Of a stretch of DNA of 64,000 bases, positions 40,222-49,516 are shown one piece after another. Both the position numbers and the translations under genes were made by a program. This DNA is from Taklimakanibacter sp050246735 (GTDB lineage: Bacteria; Pseudomonadota; Alphaproteobacteria; Rhizobiales; Aestuariivirgaceae). The DNA lies in the NCBI GenBank assembly GCA_050246735.1, contig JBFWVM010000007.1, positions 1 to 64,000 on the forward strand. The letters run 5' to 3'. The notes below the pieces were generated by a model, which saw only the letters and a program-made list of their open reading frames with translations, was not told the origin of the DNA and ran no database searches. Position 1 is the first letter of the stretch. The number at the start of each line of letters is the position of its first letter.

Positions 40222-43200
40222 ATGATGCGCGCCTGGTCGCACCGTCCCCAATTCCTGCATTTGGGGCTTTTCGTTGTGGCGTATGTATTGGGCTGCGGCT
40301 TTGCCCAGTCGCTCGCGATCGTGCCCGGCACAGGCATTTCCATCTGGCCGCCGGCCGGGCTTTTCATCGCCACGCTCATCCTCGCGCCGAGGCATACATG
40401 GCCGTGGTGGATGCTGGCGGGCTGCCTGGCTGAATTGTCCGGCAATGTCTTGTGGTTTCACAGTCCGCTGCCGGCGGCCTTCCTGATCTATGTCGGCAAC
40501 GCTCTTGAAGCTGCGACCGGCGCGTGGCTCGTGAACCTGACCATGCGGCGGCCGGTTCGGCTGGAAACCTTGCAGGAGGTGCTCGCATTCGTCGTGCTGG
40601 GCGCCGGAATTGCGCCGGTCGTAAGCGCCACGGTCGGAAGCGCGACGCTGGCATGGTTCGCCATACAGTCGCAAAGCTTCGTGACGGCCTGGCCTCTGTG
40701 GTGGATCGGTGACGCCACCGGAGTCCTGATCATAGCGCCGCTGGCGCTGGTCGTGTTCCAGAACTGGCGCGGCGATGCGCGGCTCTCGGCAGCGCGCTGG
40801 GTGGAAGCCGGCGTCCTCGGGCTGATCTTCATGGCTGTCGCCGCGCTCTCGCTCAGCGGCTATCTTCCATTCGCCTATATCATCATGCCGCCTCTGCTCT
40901 GGGCCGCGGTGCGCTTCGAGTTCAAGGGCGCGGCCGTCACCTTGACTCTCCTCGCCCTGATCACGGCGGTATTCACGATATCCGGCGCCGGCCAGTTTGC
41001 CGGCGACCCCGAGGCCCAGAAGCAGAAGCACATCATGCTGCAGCTCTTCCTGGCCATTTCGGCCTTTTCGGCGCTCATCATGGCCGCCATATCCCGGCAG
41101 CATCAGACGGCGCTCGTGACATTGCGCCAAAGCGAAAAGCGGCTGCGGCAGCTGATCGACACGGTGCCTGCCCTGATCTGGAGGTCGGACGCCGGAGGGA
41201 CACCGACCTATGTCAACAAGCGGTTCACGGACGTGACCGGCGCCGCTCTCGACGACATCGCCGCGCCCGACGGCTCGCCCACGCTGAGCGTCATTCATCC
41301 GGACGACAGGGTCATGGCGGGACGGGCACTCACTCGCTCCCTGGCGGCGGGGACACCTTATGTCACGACATACCGCCAGCTCCGCCGCGACGGCTCCTAT
41401 CGCTGGACCGAGACCCGGGCCGAGCCCTTGCGCGACGATACCGGCGCCATCCTCGAATGGTATGGGGTGAGCGTCGATACAGAGGAACTGGTGACGGCGC
41501 AGGCCGCCTTGCGCGATCGCGAGCGGGAGCTCTCCCAGCTCGTCGACATGGTTCCGAGCCACATCTGGCGCCTCACTCCCGAAGGGGAGCCCACCTTCTT
41601 CAACAAGCGCATGGTCGACTTCCTCGGCCTCGACGTTGCCGATACGGTAAAGCCGGGCATGAGCCGGCTGGAGGCGCTCATAGCCGGTGCCGTCCATCCC
41701 GCCGATGCGGAGGCGTTCGGCGCGGCTCTCGACCGCTGCCTCGCCACCGGGGAGATTTTCGCCCTGCGCTACCGCCTGCGCCGTGCGGACGGCGCCTATC
41801 GCTGGATGTCGAGCCGCGCCGAGCCCCTGCGCGACCGGGACGGACGCATCGTCCAGTGGTTCGGCCTCTGTCACGACATAGACGACCAGATGCATATCGA
41901 GGACTCCCTGCGCGAACGGGAGCGCGAGCTCTCTCTGCTCATCGACATGGTTCCAGGCCATCTCTGGCGCTTGTCGCCCGACAGCGGGACGGCCCTCGTC
42001 AACAGGCGCATGGCCGACTTTCTCGGCTTGAAGACTGAGGACCGTCATCGGCTGGAAACGATGATGGACCCGTACCTCCATCCCGAAGACGCGAAGACGG
42101 CCGGCGACGCTCTTCGCCGCTGCCTTTTCACCGGAGAGAGCTTCTCGACGCGGTTTCGCCTGCGCCGCTGGGACGGCGTCTATCGCTGGATGTCGGGCCG
42201 CGCCGAGCCTTTGCGGGACGAAGGCGGAAACATGGTCCAGTGGTTCGGGCTCTGGCACGACATAGACGACCAGATGCACGCCGAAGAGACGCTTCGGCGC
42301 AGCGAGCGGCAGCTCCAGCAGATGATCGACGCGGTGCCGGTGCGCATCTGGAGCATAAAGCCCGAAGGCGGGCCGATCTACTTCAACAAGCGGTACCAGG
42401 ATTATCTGCGCTCGGTCGTGAAGGATTTCGACTCTCTCGAGGAGCCGCGCATCGAGAAATTCGTGCGGGAGCTGATTCATCCCGAAGACGCTCAGCGGAT
42501 CCTGCGCGCGATGCAGAATTGCTTCGAGACCGGCGCCGGGTCGGTGATGCGGTTCCGCTGGCTCGAGAAGGATGACGTCTATCGATGGGCGGAGTGCCGG
42601 GTCGAGCCACGGCGCGACCATGACGGTGCCATTGCGCAATGGTACGGCGTCTCCATCGACATCGACGAGGAGGTGCGCGCCCAGGAAGCGCTGCGGCGCG
42701 CCTCCGACAGGCTCGCCCAGGCGACGCAGGCCGCCAGCCTGGCGGAGCTTTCCGCCTCGATCGCCCACGAAATGAACCAGCCGCTGGCCGCGATCGTCGC
42801 CAATTCGCACGCATGCCACCGCTGGCTGTCCGCTGAGCCGCCGAATGTCGAGCGCGCGAAGATCACGGCGGAACGCATAACCCGCGACGCCAACTCGGCC
42901 GCCGACGTCGTCAACCGCATCCGCGCCCTCTTCCGGCATGCGCCGCATGCCAGGTCGTCCGAAGACGTCAATCGCCTGATCAATGAAGTCTGCCAGCTGA
43001 TGGCCGACGAGACGGCGGCGAGGGGCATTCGCATAGAGACGGGCCTGGTGCCCGACCTGCCGCCGGTCGCGCTCGATCGCGTCCAGGTTCAGCAGGTGTT
43101 CGTGAACCTGATCCGCAACGGGATCGAGGCGATGGACGCCGCCAAGGACGATGCGCCCGTGCTCGAGATATATTCATGCCGCGACGGCCCCGATGCTATC

Positions 43201-43416
43201 CGCATCGAAGTGCGCGACGCCGGAGCGGGTTTCACGGACGCCGAGCGCGTCTTCGAGCCGTTTTTCACGACGAAGGAGCACGGCATGGGCATGGGGCTCA
43301 CCATCTGCCGCTCGATCGTCGAGTCTCATGGCGGGCGCCTGTGGGCCGAGAAGAACGGATCGCGCGGAGCGACATTCGCCTTCACCTTGCCGGTCGCGGG
43401 GAAACCCGCCCCATGA
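40222..43416 (+). CDS. MASE1 membrane sensor histidine kinase with four PAS domains
   Basis: A 1064-residue sensor. Residues 1-290 form a MASE1-type membrane module with about eight helices (GTGISIWPPAGLFIATLIL). Four PAS/PAC units follow, each with a WR..G.PTYVNKRFTDVTG-like core and an RRADGAYRWMSSRAEPLRD-like PAC end. The kinase core has the phospho-accepting His849 in SIAHEMNQPLAAI, the N box NLIRNGIEAM, and G boxes RDAGAGF and HGMGMGLTICRS. ATG 40222 follows a GGAG site. The stop overlaps the first response-regulator gene as ATGA. PAS units two to four share DNA-level similarity from internal duplication. Signal unknown; MASE1 sensors respond to various small molecules. Confidence 0.9.
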   Translation: MMRAWSHRPQFLHLGLFVVAYVLGCGFAQSLAIVPGTGISIWPPAGLFIATLILAPRHTWPWWMLAGCLAELSGNVLWFHSPLPAAFLIYVGNALEAATGAWLVNLTMRRPVRLETLQEVLAFVVLGAGIAPVVSATVGSATLAWFAIQSQSFVTAWPLWWIGDATGVLIIAPLALVVFQNWRGDARLSAARWVEAGVLGLIFMAVAALSLSGYLPFAYIIMPPLLWAAVRFEFKGAAVTLTLLALITAVFTISGAGQFAGDPEAQKQKHIMLQLFLAISAFSALIMAAISRQHQTALVTLRQSEKRLRQLIDTVPALIWRSDAGGTPTYVNKRFTDVTGAALDDIAAPDGSPTLSVIHPDDRVMAGRALTRSLAAGTPYVTTYRQLRRDGSYRWTETRAEPLRDDTGAILEWYGVSVDTEELVTAQAALRDRERELSQLVDMVPSHIWRLTPEGEPTFFNKRMVDFLGLDVADTVKPGMSRLEALIAGAVHPADAEAFGAALDRCLATGEIFALRYRLRRADGAYRWMSSRAEPLRDRDGRIVQWFGLCHDIDDQMHIEDSLRERERELSLLIDMVPGHLWRLSPDSGTALVNRRMADFLGLKTEDRHRLETMMDPYLHPEDAKTAGDALRRCLFTGESFSTRFRLRRWDGVYRWMSGRAEPLRDEGGNMVQWFGLWHDIDDQMHAEETLRRSERQLQQMIDAVPVRIWSIKPEGGPIYFNKRYQDYLRSVVKDFDSLEEPRIEKFVRELIHPEDAQRILRAMQNCFETGAGSVMRFRWLEKDDVYRWAECRVEPRRDHDGAIAQWYGVSIDIDEEVRAQEALRRASDRLAQATQAASLAELSASIAHEMNQPLAAIVANSHACHRWLSAEPPNVERAKITAERITRDANSAADVVNRIRALFRHAPHARSSEDVNRLINEVCQLMADETAARGIRIETGLVPDLPPVALDRVQVQQVFVNLIRNGIEAMDAAKDDAPVLEIYSCRDGPDAIRIEVRDAGAGFTDAERVFEPFFTTKEHGMGMGLTICRSIVESHGGRLWAEKNGSRGATFAFTLPVAGKPAP

Positions 43417-44060
43417 CGATCGACGACCATGTTGTCTTCGTCGTGGACGACGACGCCCGCATCCGCGAGGCGATCGGCGAGCTTCTGGCGTCGCACGGCA
43501 TGCGCGCCCTGGCGTTCGGATCGGCCGGCGACTATGTGAGCGCGGACAAGCCCGACGTCCCCGCCTGCCTCATCCTCGATGTCGAGTTGCCGGACATCAG
43601 CGGTCTCGATCTGCAGCGGCAGATCGCGGACGGCGACCATCCGCCGATCGTCTTCATAACCGGACATGGCGACATCCCCTCATCGGTGCGCGCCATCAAG
43701 CGCGGCGCGGTGGATTTCCTGACCAAGCCGTTCAGCGACACGGATCTCATGGCAGCGATCCGGGCGGCGATCGCCCAGGACCGGGAACAGAGGACTGAGC
43801 GCGCCGAACTGGGTGTTTTCGGACAGCGCTATCTTGGACTGACGCCGCGCGAACGCGACGTGCTGCCGCTCGTGGTGAGCGGCCTTCTCAACAAGCAGGC
43901 CGCAGCACAGCTCGGAATCAGCGAAGTCACGCTGGAGATCCACAGAAGGAACGTCATGCAGAAGATGGCGGCCGCCTCGCTCGCCGACCTCGTGCGCATC
44001 GCGGAGAGGTTGGAAATACCGGTAACGCATTCGCGCCGGGCGGGAGGGAATCGAAAGTGA
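43413..44060 (+). CDS. FixJ-family response regulator
   Basis: A 215-residue two-domain regulator. The receiver has the acidic triple VDDDAR, phospho-accepting Asp56 in LILDVELPDISG, Thr in FITGHGDIP and Lys in DFLTKPFS. The LuxR-type output domain begins LTPRERDVLPLVVSGLLNKQ and includes LGISEVTLEIHRRNVMQKM. It is translationally coupled to the upstream kinase gene and, by a GTGA overlap, to the next receiver gene. The cognate kinase is presumably the MASE1 sensor. Confidence 0.92.
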   Translation: MTIDDHVVFVVDDDARIREAIGELLASHGMRALAFGSAGDYVSADKPDVPACLILDVELPDISGLDLQRQIADGDHPPIVFITGHGDIPSSVRAIKRGAVDFLTKPFSDTDLMAAIRAAIAQDREQRTERAELGVFGQRYLGLTPRERDVLPLVVSGLLNKQAAAQLGISEVTLEIHRRNVMQKMAAASLADLVRIAERLEIPVTHSRRAGGNRK

Positions 44061-44446
44061 GCAATCGAAGACCCGTCGTTGCGATCGTCGATGACGATCC
44101 GCGGCTGCTCGAATCGCTGGAGGATCTCCTCGAATCCGCGGGCTATGCCGCCCGCGGCTTTTCGTCGGCGGGGTCGCTGCTCGATGGCGGGTTGTCGGGC
44201 GTGGACGTCCTCATCACCGATATCGGAATGCCCGGCACCGACGGATTCGAGCTTCGCGACCTGGCGAAGAAGGCGCGTCCGGAGCTGCCGGTATTCCTCA
44301 TCACCGGACGCCACGAGATAGCGGATCAGAGCCGCGCGCGGGGTATCAGCGGATTTTTCCGCAAGCCCTTCGATGCCAAGGTGCTGCTCGCGGCCGTCGG
44401 CGACGCCCTGCACAAGGCAACGGGTAAGGATGACCATGACGGTTGA
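44057..44446 (+). CDS. Single-domain response regulator (receiver only)
   Basis: A 129-residue receiver without output domain. VDDDPR, Asp55 in VLITDIGMPGTDG, Thr in FLITGR and Lys in FFRKPFD are intact, so it can be phosphorylated. GTG start overlaps the preceding stop. Such proteins act as phosphate sinks, shuttles in phosphorelays or allosteric partners. Lying between two FixJ-type regulators and two kinases, it could balance or connect the two systems. Confidence 0.9.
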   Translation: MSNRRPVVAIVDDDPRLLESLEDLLESAGYAARGFSSAGSLLDGGLSGVDVLITDIGMPGTDGFELRDLAKKARPELPVFLITGRHEIADQSRARGISGFFRKPFDAKVLLAAVGDALHKATGKDDHDG

Positions 44447-44584
44447 CCGGCCATTTCCCGAGAGACCGGCGATATTGGGCGGGGCGCGACGCCTCGGGAC
44501 TTTGGAACATGCGCGAATGGCTGGCGGGACGGGCCCCGAGCCCACACCTCCACGCCCCTGAAACCCTCATAAAGGAGGCATCCA

Positions 44585-45229
44585 ATGACCACGCCGGCAA
44601 CCGAAAGCGATCGTCCCCTGGTTCTTGTCGTCGACGACGACGCGGAGGTGCGCAGCTCGATCCGCGAGCTCATGATATCGGTCGGCATCGACGTCGGCTG
44701 TTATGCCTCGCCGCGCGAGCTTCTTGCCTCGGAGCTCCCCGACCGCCCGGGCTGCATGGTGCTCGACGTCCGCATGCCGGGCGCCAGCGGCCTCGACCTC
44801 CAGAATCAGCTCGCGTCGCGGGGCAATCCCAAGCCCGTCATCTTCCTGACCGGTCACGGCGACATTCCCATGACGGTCCAGGCGATGAAAGCCGGCGCCG
44901 TCGATTTCCTCACCAAGCCGTTCCGGGACCAGAGCCTGCTCGACGCGGTGTCGGCCGGGATCGAGCGTGACATCGTCCGCCGGAGGGAGGTCCGGACCGT
45001 GGAACAGCATGTCGGGCGATATATGACCCTGACGCCGCGCGAGCGCGAGGTGCTGCGCGAAGTGGCGAGAGGCCGGCTCAACAAGCAGATCGCCTTCGAC
45101 CTCGGCATCAGCGAGATCACCGTGAAGCTTCATCGCGGCAATGTGATGCGGAAGATGGAGGCGGGTTCCGTCGGACAGCTGATCCGCGCCTGGGAGTTCC
45201 TGCCGCCGGAAATCCGGAACAAGCCTTAG
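44585..45229 (+). CDS. FixJ-family response regulator
   Basis: A 214-residue regulator. Receiver motifs VVDDDAEV, Asp61 in MVLDVRMPGASG, FLTGHGDIP and VDFLTKPFRD are intact. The LuxR-type DNA-binding domain begins LTPREREVLREVARGRLNKQ and includes LGISEITVKLHRGNVMRKM. A near-perfect AAAGGAGG ribosome site lies seven bases before the ATG, stronger than those of its neighbours. It precedes the second kinase gene by 22 bases, which is probably its partner. Confidence 0.92.
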   Translation: MTTPATESDRPLVLVVDDDAEVRSSIRELMISVGIDVGCYASPRELLASELPDRPGCMVLDVRMPGASGLDLQNQLASRGNPKPVIFLTGHGDIPMTVQAMKAGAVDFLTKPFRDQSLLDAVSAGIERDIVRRREVRTVEQHVGRYMTLTPREREVLREVARGRLNKQIAFDLGISEITVKLHRGNVMRKMEAGSVGQLIRAWEFLPPEIRNKP

Positions 45230-45251
45230 ACGGGAAAGACGGAGGCGGGTG

Positions 45252-47336
45252 ATGGTCGATGCAGCGCGCAATCACGGCCTCGCCGGCGCGGCTCATGGCT
45301 GTGCCGAGGCGGGCGCCGGCCTGGCCGATCTGGCTCCCGACAGCGTGATCGTCTTCGACATCGCCGGCACCATCCGCTACTGGAATCCGGCTTCCGAAAG
45401 CCTCTATGGCTGGCCGGCGATCGGCGTGGTCGGGCGCAGCGTCGCGGACATGTCCTCGAATCCGGCCATTCACGAAGGGCAGTGGCGCTCGCTTCTCCAG
45501 GAAGGCACCTGGAAGGGCCTGGTCCAGCGGCGGACGCCGCGGGGTGACCACGTCACCGCCGCCGTCAGGCAGACGGTGAGATGCGACGCCGAGGGCCAGC
45601 CTCTCGACATAGTCGAATACGGACTGGAAGCTGACCGGTCTTCGGTGCCGGATATCGACCTGCATCGTCTCTCGGCGGCGAGCTGGGAGCTCGACACTTC
45701 GCGCGCCCGTCCGCTTCTCGACGTGATCGGGGGTTTGATCGGCCGTGACCAACCTGCCGATCCGGCGGGTGGACCGGACTGGACGAACTGGACGGAAGAG
45801 CTCCTGGCGGCCACGCGCATCATCGACGTCAACGAGCGTGCCGCACATCTCGTGGGCGCTCATGCCGGCCGCGGCCGGATGATCGGCCGGCCGGTCAGCA
45901 CGTTCTGGCCGCGGGAGAGCCGTGACGTGCTTGCCGAGCTCATCGCCATCGTGGCGACGGACAGCACGCCCGGAGTTCCGCGCATGCGCAGGATCGCCTC
46001 CGACGGAATCCTGCGCGACCCGGTCATAGCGGCATGGCGGCATGAGGCGCCCGAGCGCCGGGAGTCCGTTTTCGTCGCCGCCTATGGCGCAGCCGACGAC
46101 GACCGCTCGTTCTGGTATCTGCGCGCCAGCGAGGAGCGCTACCGCAAGCTGATCCATCACCTACCGACCGCGCTGCTGCAGGTCGATGCGAGCCGCATGG
46201 GCGAGGTCTTCGGCGACCTGAAGACCAGGGGGATCACCGATATCGGCGCCCATCTCGACCGCCATCCCGAGCTGGTCGCTTACGCCCGGCAGGCCGTTCG
46301 CGTGACCGAGGCCAACCGCAAGGCGGTTGCGCTTTTTGGCGCCGCCTCGCCGGCCGAATTCGTGAGGCCCGTCGACTTCCTGTTCGCGGCCTCCCCCGAG
46401 ACGGCGCGCAGGGTGATGACCGCCCGTTTCGAAGGACGCCGCAACCACGCGGAGGTCATGAAGATGCAGACCTTCGATGGGCGCGTTCTCGACGTTCGCC
46501 TCACCGTGACCTATCCGGCGCCGCCGGAGCGGCTCGACGTGACCCTCATCGGGCTGGAGGACGTCTCGCAGCGTCTGCGCACCGAGCGCCAGCTCCGCCA
46601 GCTGGAGACCGACTTCGCTCATGCCGCGCGGATATCGATGCTGGGCGAGCTTGCGGCTTCGATCGCGCACGAGGTCAACCAGCCTCTTTCCGCCATCGTC
46701 ACCAACGGCGAGACCAGCCTGAGATGGCTGTCGCGCGACGAGCCCAACCTCGTGAAGGTCGAGCAGCTCACCGAGCGGATCGTCGCAGGCGCGCGTCATG
46801 CGAGCGATATCGTCCAGCGCATCCGCGGCATGGCCGCGAAGCACGTGCCGGAACATGCGGTTCTCGATCTCAACGCGGTGGTCGACGAGGCGCTCCTGTT
46901 CACCCGCCACGACATCGAGGCCAACTCGATCGATCTCTCGGTCGGGCTCGGCGCCGGCCTTCCCCGGGTGCCGGGCGACAGGATCCAGCTGCAGCAGGTC
47001 ATCGTCAACCTGCTCGTGAACAGCATTCAGGCGATCGGCCAGGACGGCCGCTCGTCGCCTCGCATAGAGATCGGCACGAACGGCGAGCCGGATGGCACGG
47101 TCACATTCGTCATCCGCGACAGCGGACCCGGGATCGCCGAGGGAGATCTCGATCGCGTCTTCGATTGCTTCTTCTCCACCAAGTCCAACGGCATGGGCGT
47201 CGGACTGGCCGTATGTCAATCGATCATCAAGGTGCATGGCGGACGCATCGTCGCCTCGAACCGTCCCGAGGGCGGCGCCCAGTTTCGCTTTTCGCTTCCT
47301 GCCGTTTCCCTCGCCGGCATGACCGGCGGCGGATGA
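45252..47336 (+). CDS. Soluble PAS-domain sensor histidine kinase
   Basis: A 694-residue kinase without membrane segments, so it should sense a cytoplasmic signal. The N-terminal PAS is DSVIVFDIAGTIRYWNPASE with GWPAIGVVGRS, and two more PAS-like regions follow (about residues 180-290 and 300-430). The kinase core has His473 in SIAHEVNQPLSAIVTNG, the N box IVNLLVNSIQAI and G boxes RDSGPGIAEGD and SNGMGVGLAVCQS. ATG 45252 is preferred to the GTG one codon earlier. This PAS architecture with an HEVNQPL H-box is common for FixL-like kinases of rhizobia, but no haem ligand can be assigned here. Confidence 0.9.
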   Translation: MVDAARNHGLAGAAHGCAEAGAGLADLAPDSVIVFDIAGTIRYWNPASESLYGWPAIGVVGRSVADMSSNPAIHEGQWRSLLQEGTWKGLVQRRTPRGDHVTAAVRQTVRCDAEGQPLDIVEYGLEADRSSVPDIDLHRLSAASWELDTSRARPLLDVIGGLIGRDQPADPAGGPDWTNWTEELLAATRIIDVNERAAHLVGAHAGRGRMIGRPVSTFWPRESRDVLAELIAIVATDSTPGVPRMRRIASDGILRDPVIAAWRHEAPERRESVFVAAYGAADDDRSFWYLRASEERYRKLIHHLPTALLQVDASRMGEVFGDLKTRGITDIGAHLDRHPELVAYARQAVRVTEANRKAVALFGAASPAEFVRPVDFLFAASPETARRVMTARFEGRRNHAEVMKMQTFDGRVLDVRLTVTYPAPPERLDVTLIGLEDVSQRLRTERQLRQLETDFAHAARISMLGELAASIAHEVNQPLSAIVTNGETSLRWLSRDEPNLVKVEQLTERIVAGARHASDIVQRIRGMAAKHVPEHAVLDLNAVVDEALLFTRHDIEANSIDLSVGLGAGLPRVPGDRIQLQQVIVNLLVNSIQAIGQDGRSSPRIEIGTNGEPDGTVTFVIRDSGPGIAEGDLDRVFDCFFSTKSNGMGVGLAVCQSIIKVHGGRIVASNRPEGGAQFRFSLPAVSLAGMTGGG

Positions 47337-47368
47337 TCCGTCGCCGGCCTCCGATGTCCGGACCCGGA

Positions 47369-48397
47369 TCACCGCGCGGCGAAAACGTGCCGCAGATATC
47401 CGCATGCCTGACCGACGGCGGCGCGCACCGCCGGGGTCTCCGCGATCGGATTCAGCATCATGAAGTCGTGGATCGTGCCGTTGTATCTGAGTGATGTGAC
47501 GCGCACCCCGGCCTGCGCCAGCTTGCGTCCATAGGCTTCGCCCTCATCGCGCAGCACGTCGTTCTCGTCGACGATCAGAAGCGTCTGAGGCAAATCGCGC
47601 AGGTCGTCGATCGGCGCGTTCAGAGGCGAGGCGTGGATCTCGCCGCGCTTCGCGGCATCCGGCAGGTATTGGTCCCAGAACCACGACATGGCCTTCCGCG
47701 TGAGCCACGGCCCTTCGGCGAACTCGGCATAGGATGCCGTCGACATCGAGGCGTCGGTGACCGGATAGAAAAGCAGTTGGGCGAGAATCTTCGGGCCCTG
47801 GCGTTCTTTCGCCATCAGCGCGACGACAGCCGCCATGTTGCCGCCGACGCTGTCTCCCGCGATCGCGAGGCGGCTCGCATCGACGTCGAATTCGTCCGGC
47901 CGTTCCGCGATATGCCTGGCCACGGCGTAGCTCTGCTCGATCGCGGTCGGATAGCGGCTTTCAGGCGAGCGGTCGTAGTCGACGAAGACAACGATGGCAT
48001 GGGCGCCGACGGCGATCTCCCGGACGAGGCGGTCATGTGTCTCCTTGTCGCCCAGGACCCAGCCGCCGCCATGGATATAGACGACGGCCGGCAAGGTGCC
48101 GGTGGCACCGGCAGGCCGCACCACGCGGATGCTGGTGCGTCCGCCCGGCCCGACATTCAGCACGCGGTCCTGGCTGGCGACGTCGGGCAGTGGGACGTCT
48201 GCCGACCTCTGCACGTCGCACAGGACGGCGCGCGCCGCCTTGGGCGTGAGCGTGTAGAGCGGCTCGGTTCCCGCGAGGCCGTCGACGAAGGCTTGGGTCG
48301 CGGGTTCGAGCCGTGGCGCTGCGGCCGGCGCGACGATCACGGCATCGGACGGGGCGAGCTCGGCCGCCGCCATGGGGTTCTTCGGGATATGGGTCAT
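47369..48397 (-). CDS. Alpha/beta hydrolase fold-3 esterase (HSL family)
   Basis: A 342-residue hormone-sensitive-lipase-family esterase. The oxyanion-hole motif HGGGW is in VVYIHGGGWVLGDKETH (about residue 110), the nucleophile Ser in IAGDSVGGNMAAV, the acid in LIVDENDVLRDEG and the His in TIHDFMMLNP. ATG at 48395-48397 follows an AAGGA site. No signal peptide. It cleaves short-chain esters; the substrate is unknown. It is divergent from another hydrolase gene and convergent with the kinase gene. Confidence 0.87.
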   Translation of the reverse strand: MTHIPKNPMAAAELAPSDAVIVAPAAAPRLEPATQAFVDGLAGTEPLYTLTPKAARAVLCDVQRSADVPLPDVASQDRVLNVGPGGRTSIRVVRPAGATGTLPAVVYIHGGGWVLGDKETHDRLVREIAVGAHAIVVFVDYDRSPESRYPTAIEQSYAVARHIAERPDEFDVDASRLAIAGDSVGGNMAAVVALMAKERQGPKILAQLLFYPVTDASMSTASYAEFAEGPWLTRKAMSWFWDQYLPDAAKRGEIHASPLNAPIDDLRDLPQTLLIVDENDVLRDEGEAYGRKLAQAGVRVTSLRYNGTIHDFMMLNPIAETPAVRAAVGQACGYLRHVFAAR

Positions 48398-48681
48398 GAT
48401 TGCTTTTCCTTGCATGGGTTGACTTGGCTGGGAGCGCCTTGCATCGCTCCGGCTTCATCTGCCCATGCCCGGCGCCCGCCGGCTATCTGCACCCGCGGCC
48501 AAGTCCGCTCGTGCCGAGGGTGGCTGCGCCAGGCTTGTCCGGGTCGTGCTTGCCCAGCCGCCGGGCGCGTCCACCCTGCACCTTGGCATCGTATGACCAA
48601 TTCCACGGTTGGATAGGCGCAGGCGCCCGATCGGCGCATCCTCCTGCGCATCGGCCATGCCGGCCGCGATGGAGGCAGCAG
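48398..48681. other. 284-base divergent intergenic region between two hydrolase genes
   Basis: Promoters for both hydrolase genes must lie here. A GGGAGCGCC / TTGCATCGCTCC imperfect repeat is present near 48430-48452, but no clear promoter box or operator was found. Confidence 0.35.
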
Positions 48682-49467
48682 ATGCGGATCACCCCGAAAG
48701 CTCTGGCGCTCGCCGCAGCGATCACGATCTCGGGCAGCGCGATGGCGCAGACCCAGAATGCGCATGGCAGGCCGACAATCGTGCTCGTGCACGGCGCCTT
48801 CGCCGAGACCTCGAGCTGGAACGCCGTCATCGCCGAATTGAGCCGGGACGGCTATCGGGCCATCGCCGCCGCCAACCCGCTCCGCGGCGTCGCCAGGGAT
48901 GCAGCCGCGATTGCCGCCGTCGTCCGCTCGATCTCAGGCCCGGTCGTTCTGGTCGGCCATTCCTATGGCGGACCGGTCGTCACCGAGGCTGCCAACGGCG
49001 CCGGCAACGTCAAGGCTCTCGTCTATGTGGCGGGCTTCGCGCCCGACACCGGCGAATCGAGCCTCGGACTTTCCATGAAATTTCCCGGCAGCACCCTGGG
49101 CGACGCGATCGTCCCGGTCGCGCTGCCGGACGGCGGGCGCGATCTCTACATCGTGCCGGAAAAGTTTCACGCCCAGTTCGCCGCCGACGTCCCCGAGGAG
49201 GAGGCCGCGCTGATGGCCGCCACCCAGCGCCCTGTCACCCAGGCGGCGCTCGCCGAAGCGTCGGGCGCCGCCGCATGGAAGTCGTTGCCGACCTACATGA
49301 TCTACGGCTCAGCCGACCGCAACATTCCCGCGGCCGTGATGAGCTTCATGGCCGAGCGCGCGCATGCGGTGAAGACGGTCGTCATCGACGGCGCGTCCCA
49401 TGCGCTGATGGTTTCCCATCCCGGCGAGGTCGCGGCGCTCATCGAGGAGGCCGCAGCGGAACGATGA
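48682..49467 (+). CDS. Exported alpha/beta hydrolase
   Basis: A 261-residue hydrolase with a signal peptide (ALALAAAITISGSAMAQ). The fold opens with PTIVLVHGAFAETSSWNAVI. The nucleophile is in LVGHSYGGPVVTEA (Ser about 98), and the acid and His fall in YGSADRNIPAAVM and DGASHALMVSHP. It resembles the salicylate-esterase/EstC-like group that often sits next to NmrA-like and cupin genes. GGAGG lies eight bases before ATG 48682. It starts a rightward run of six closely spaced genes. Confidence 0.87.
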   Translation: MRITPKALALAAAITISGSAMAQTQNAHGRPTIVLVHGAFAETSSWNAVIAELSRDGYRAIAAANPLRGVARDAAAIAAVVRSISGPVVLVGHSYGGPVVTEAANGAGNVKALVYVAGFAPDTGESSLGLSMKFPGSTLGDAIVPVALPDGGRDLYIVPEKFHAQFAADVPEEEAALMAATQRPVTQAALAEASGAAAWKSLPTYMIYGSADRNIPAAVMSFMAERAHAVKTVVIDGASHALMVSHPGEVAALIEEAAAER

Positions 49468-49516
49468 GGCGGCAGGAATTCGAACGGCAACTCAAACGCA
49501 CAGAGGAGATATGAAT

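Noticed and set aside
40147..42948. 933-codon minus-strand frame opposite the MASE1 kinase gene
   Set aside because: Mirror frame of the kinase gene with repetitive His/Arg-rich translation and no recognisable domain; kinase motifs on the plus strand are complete.
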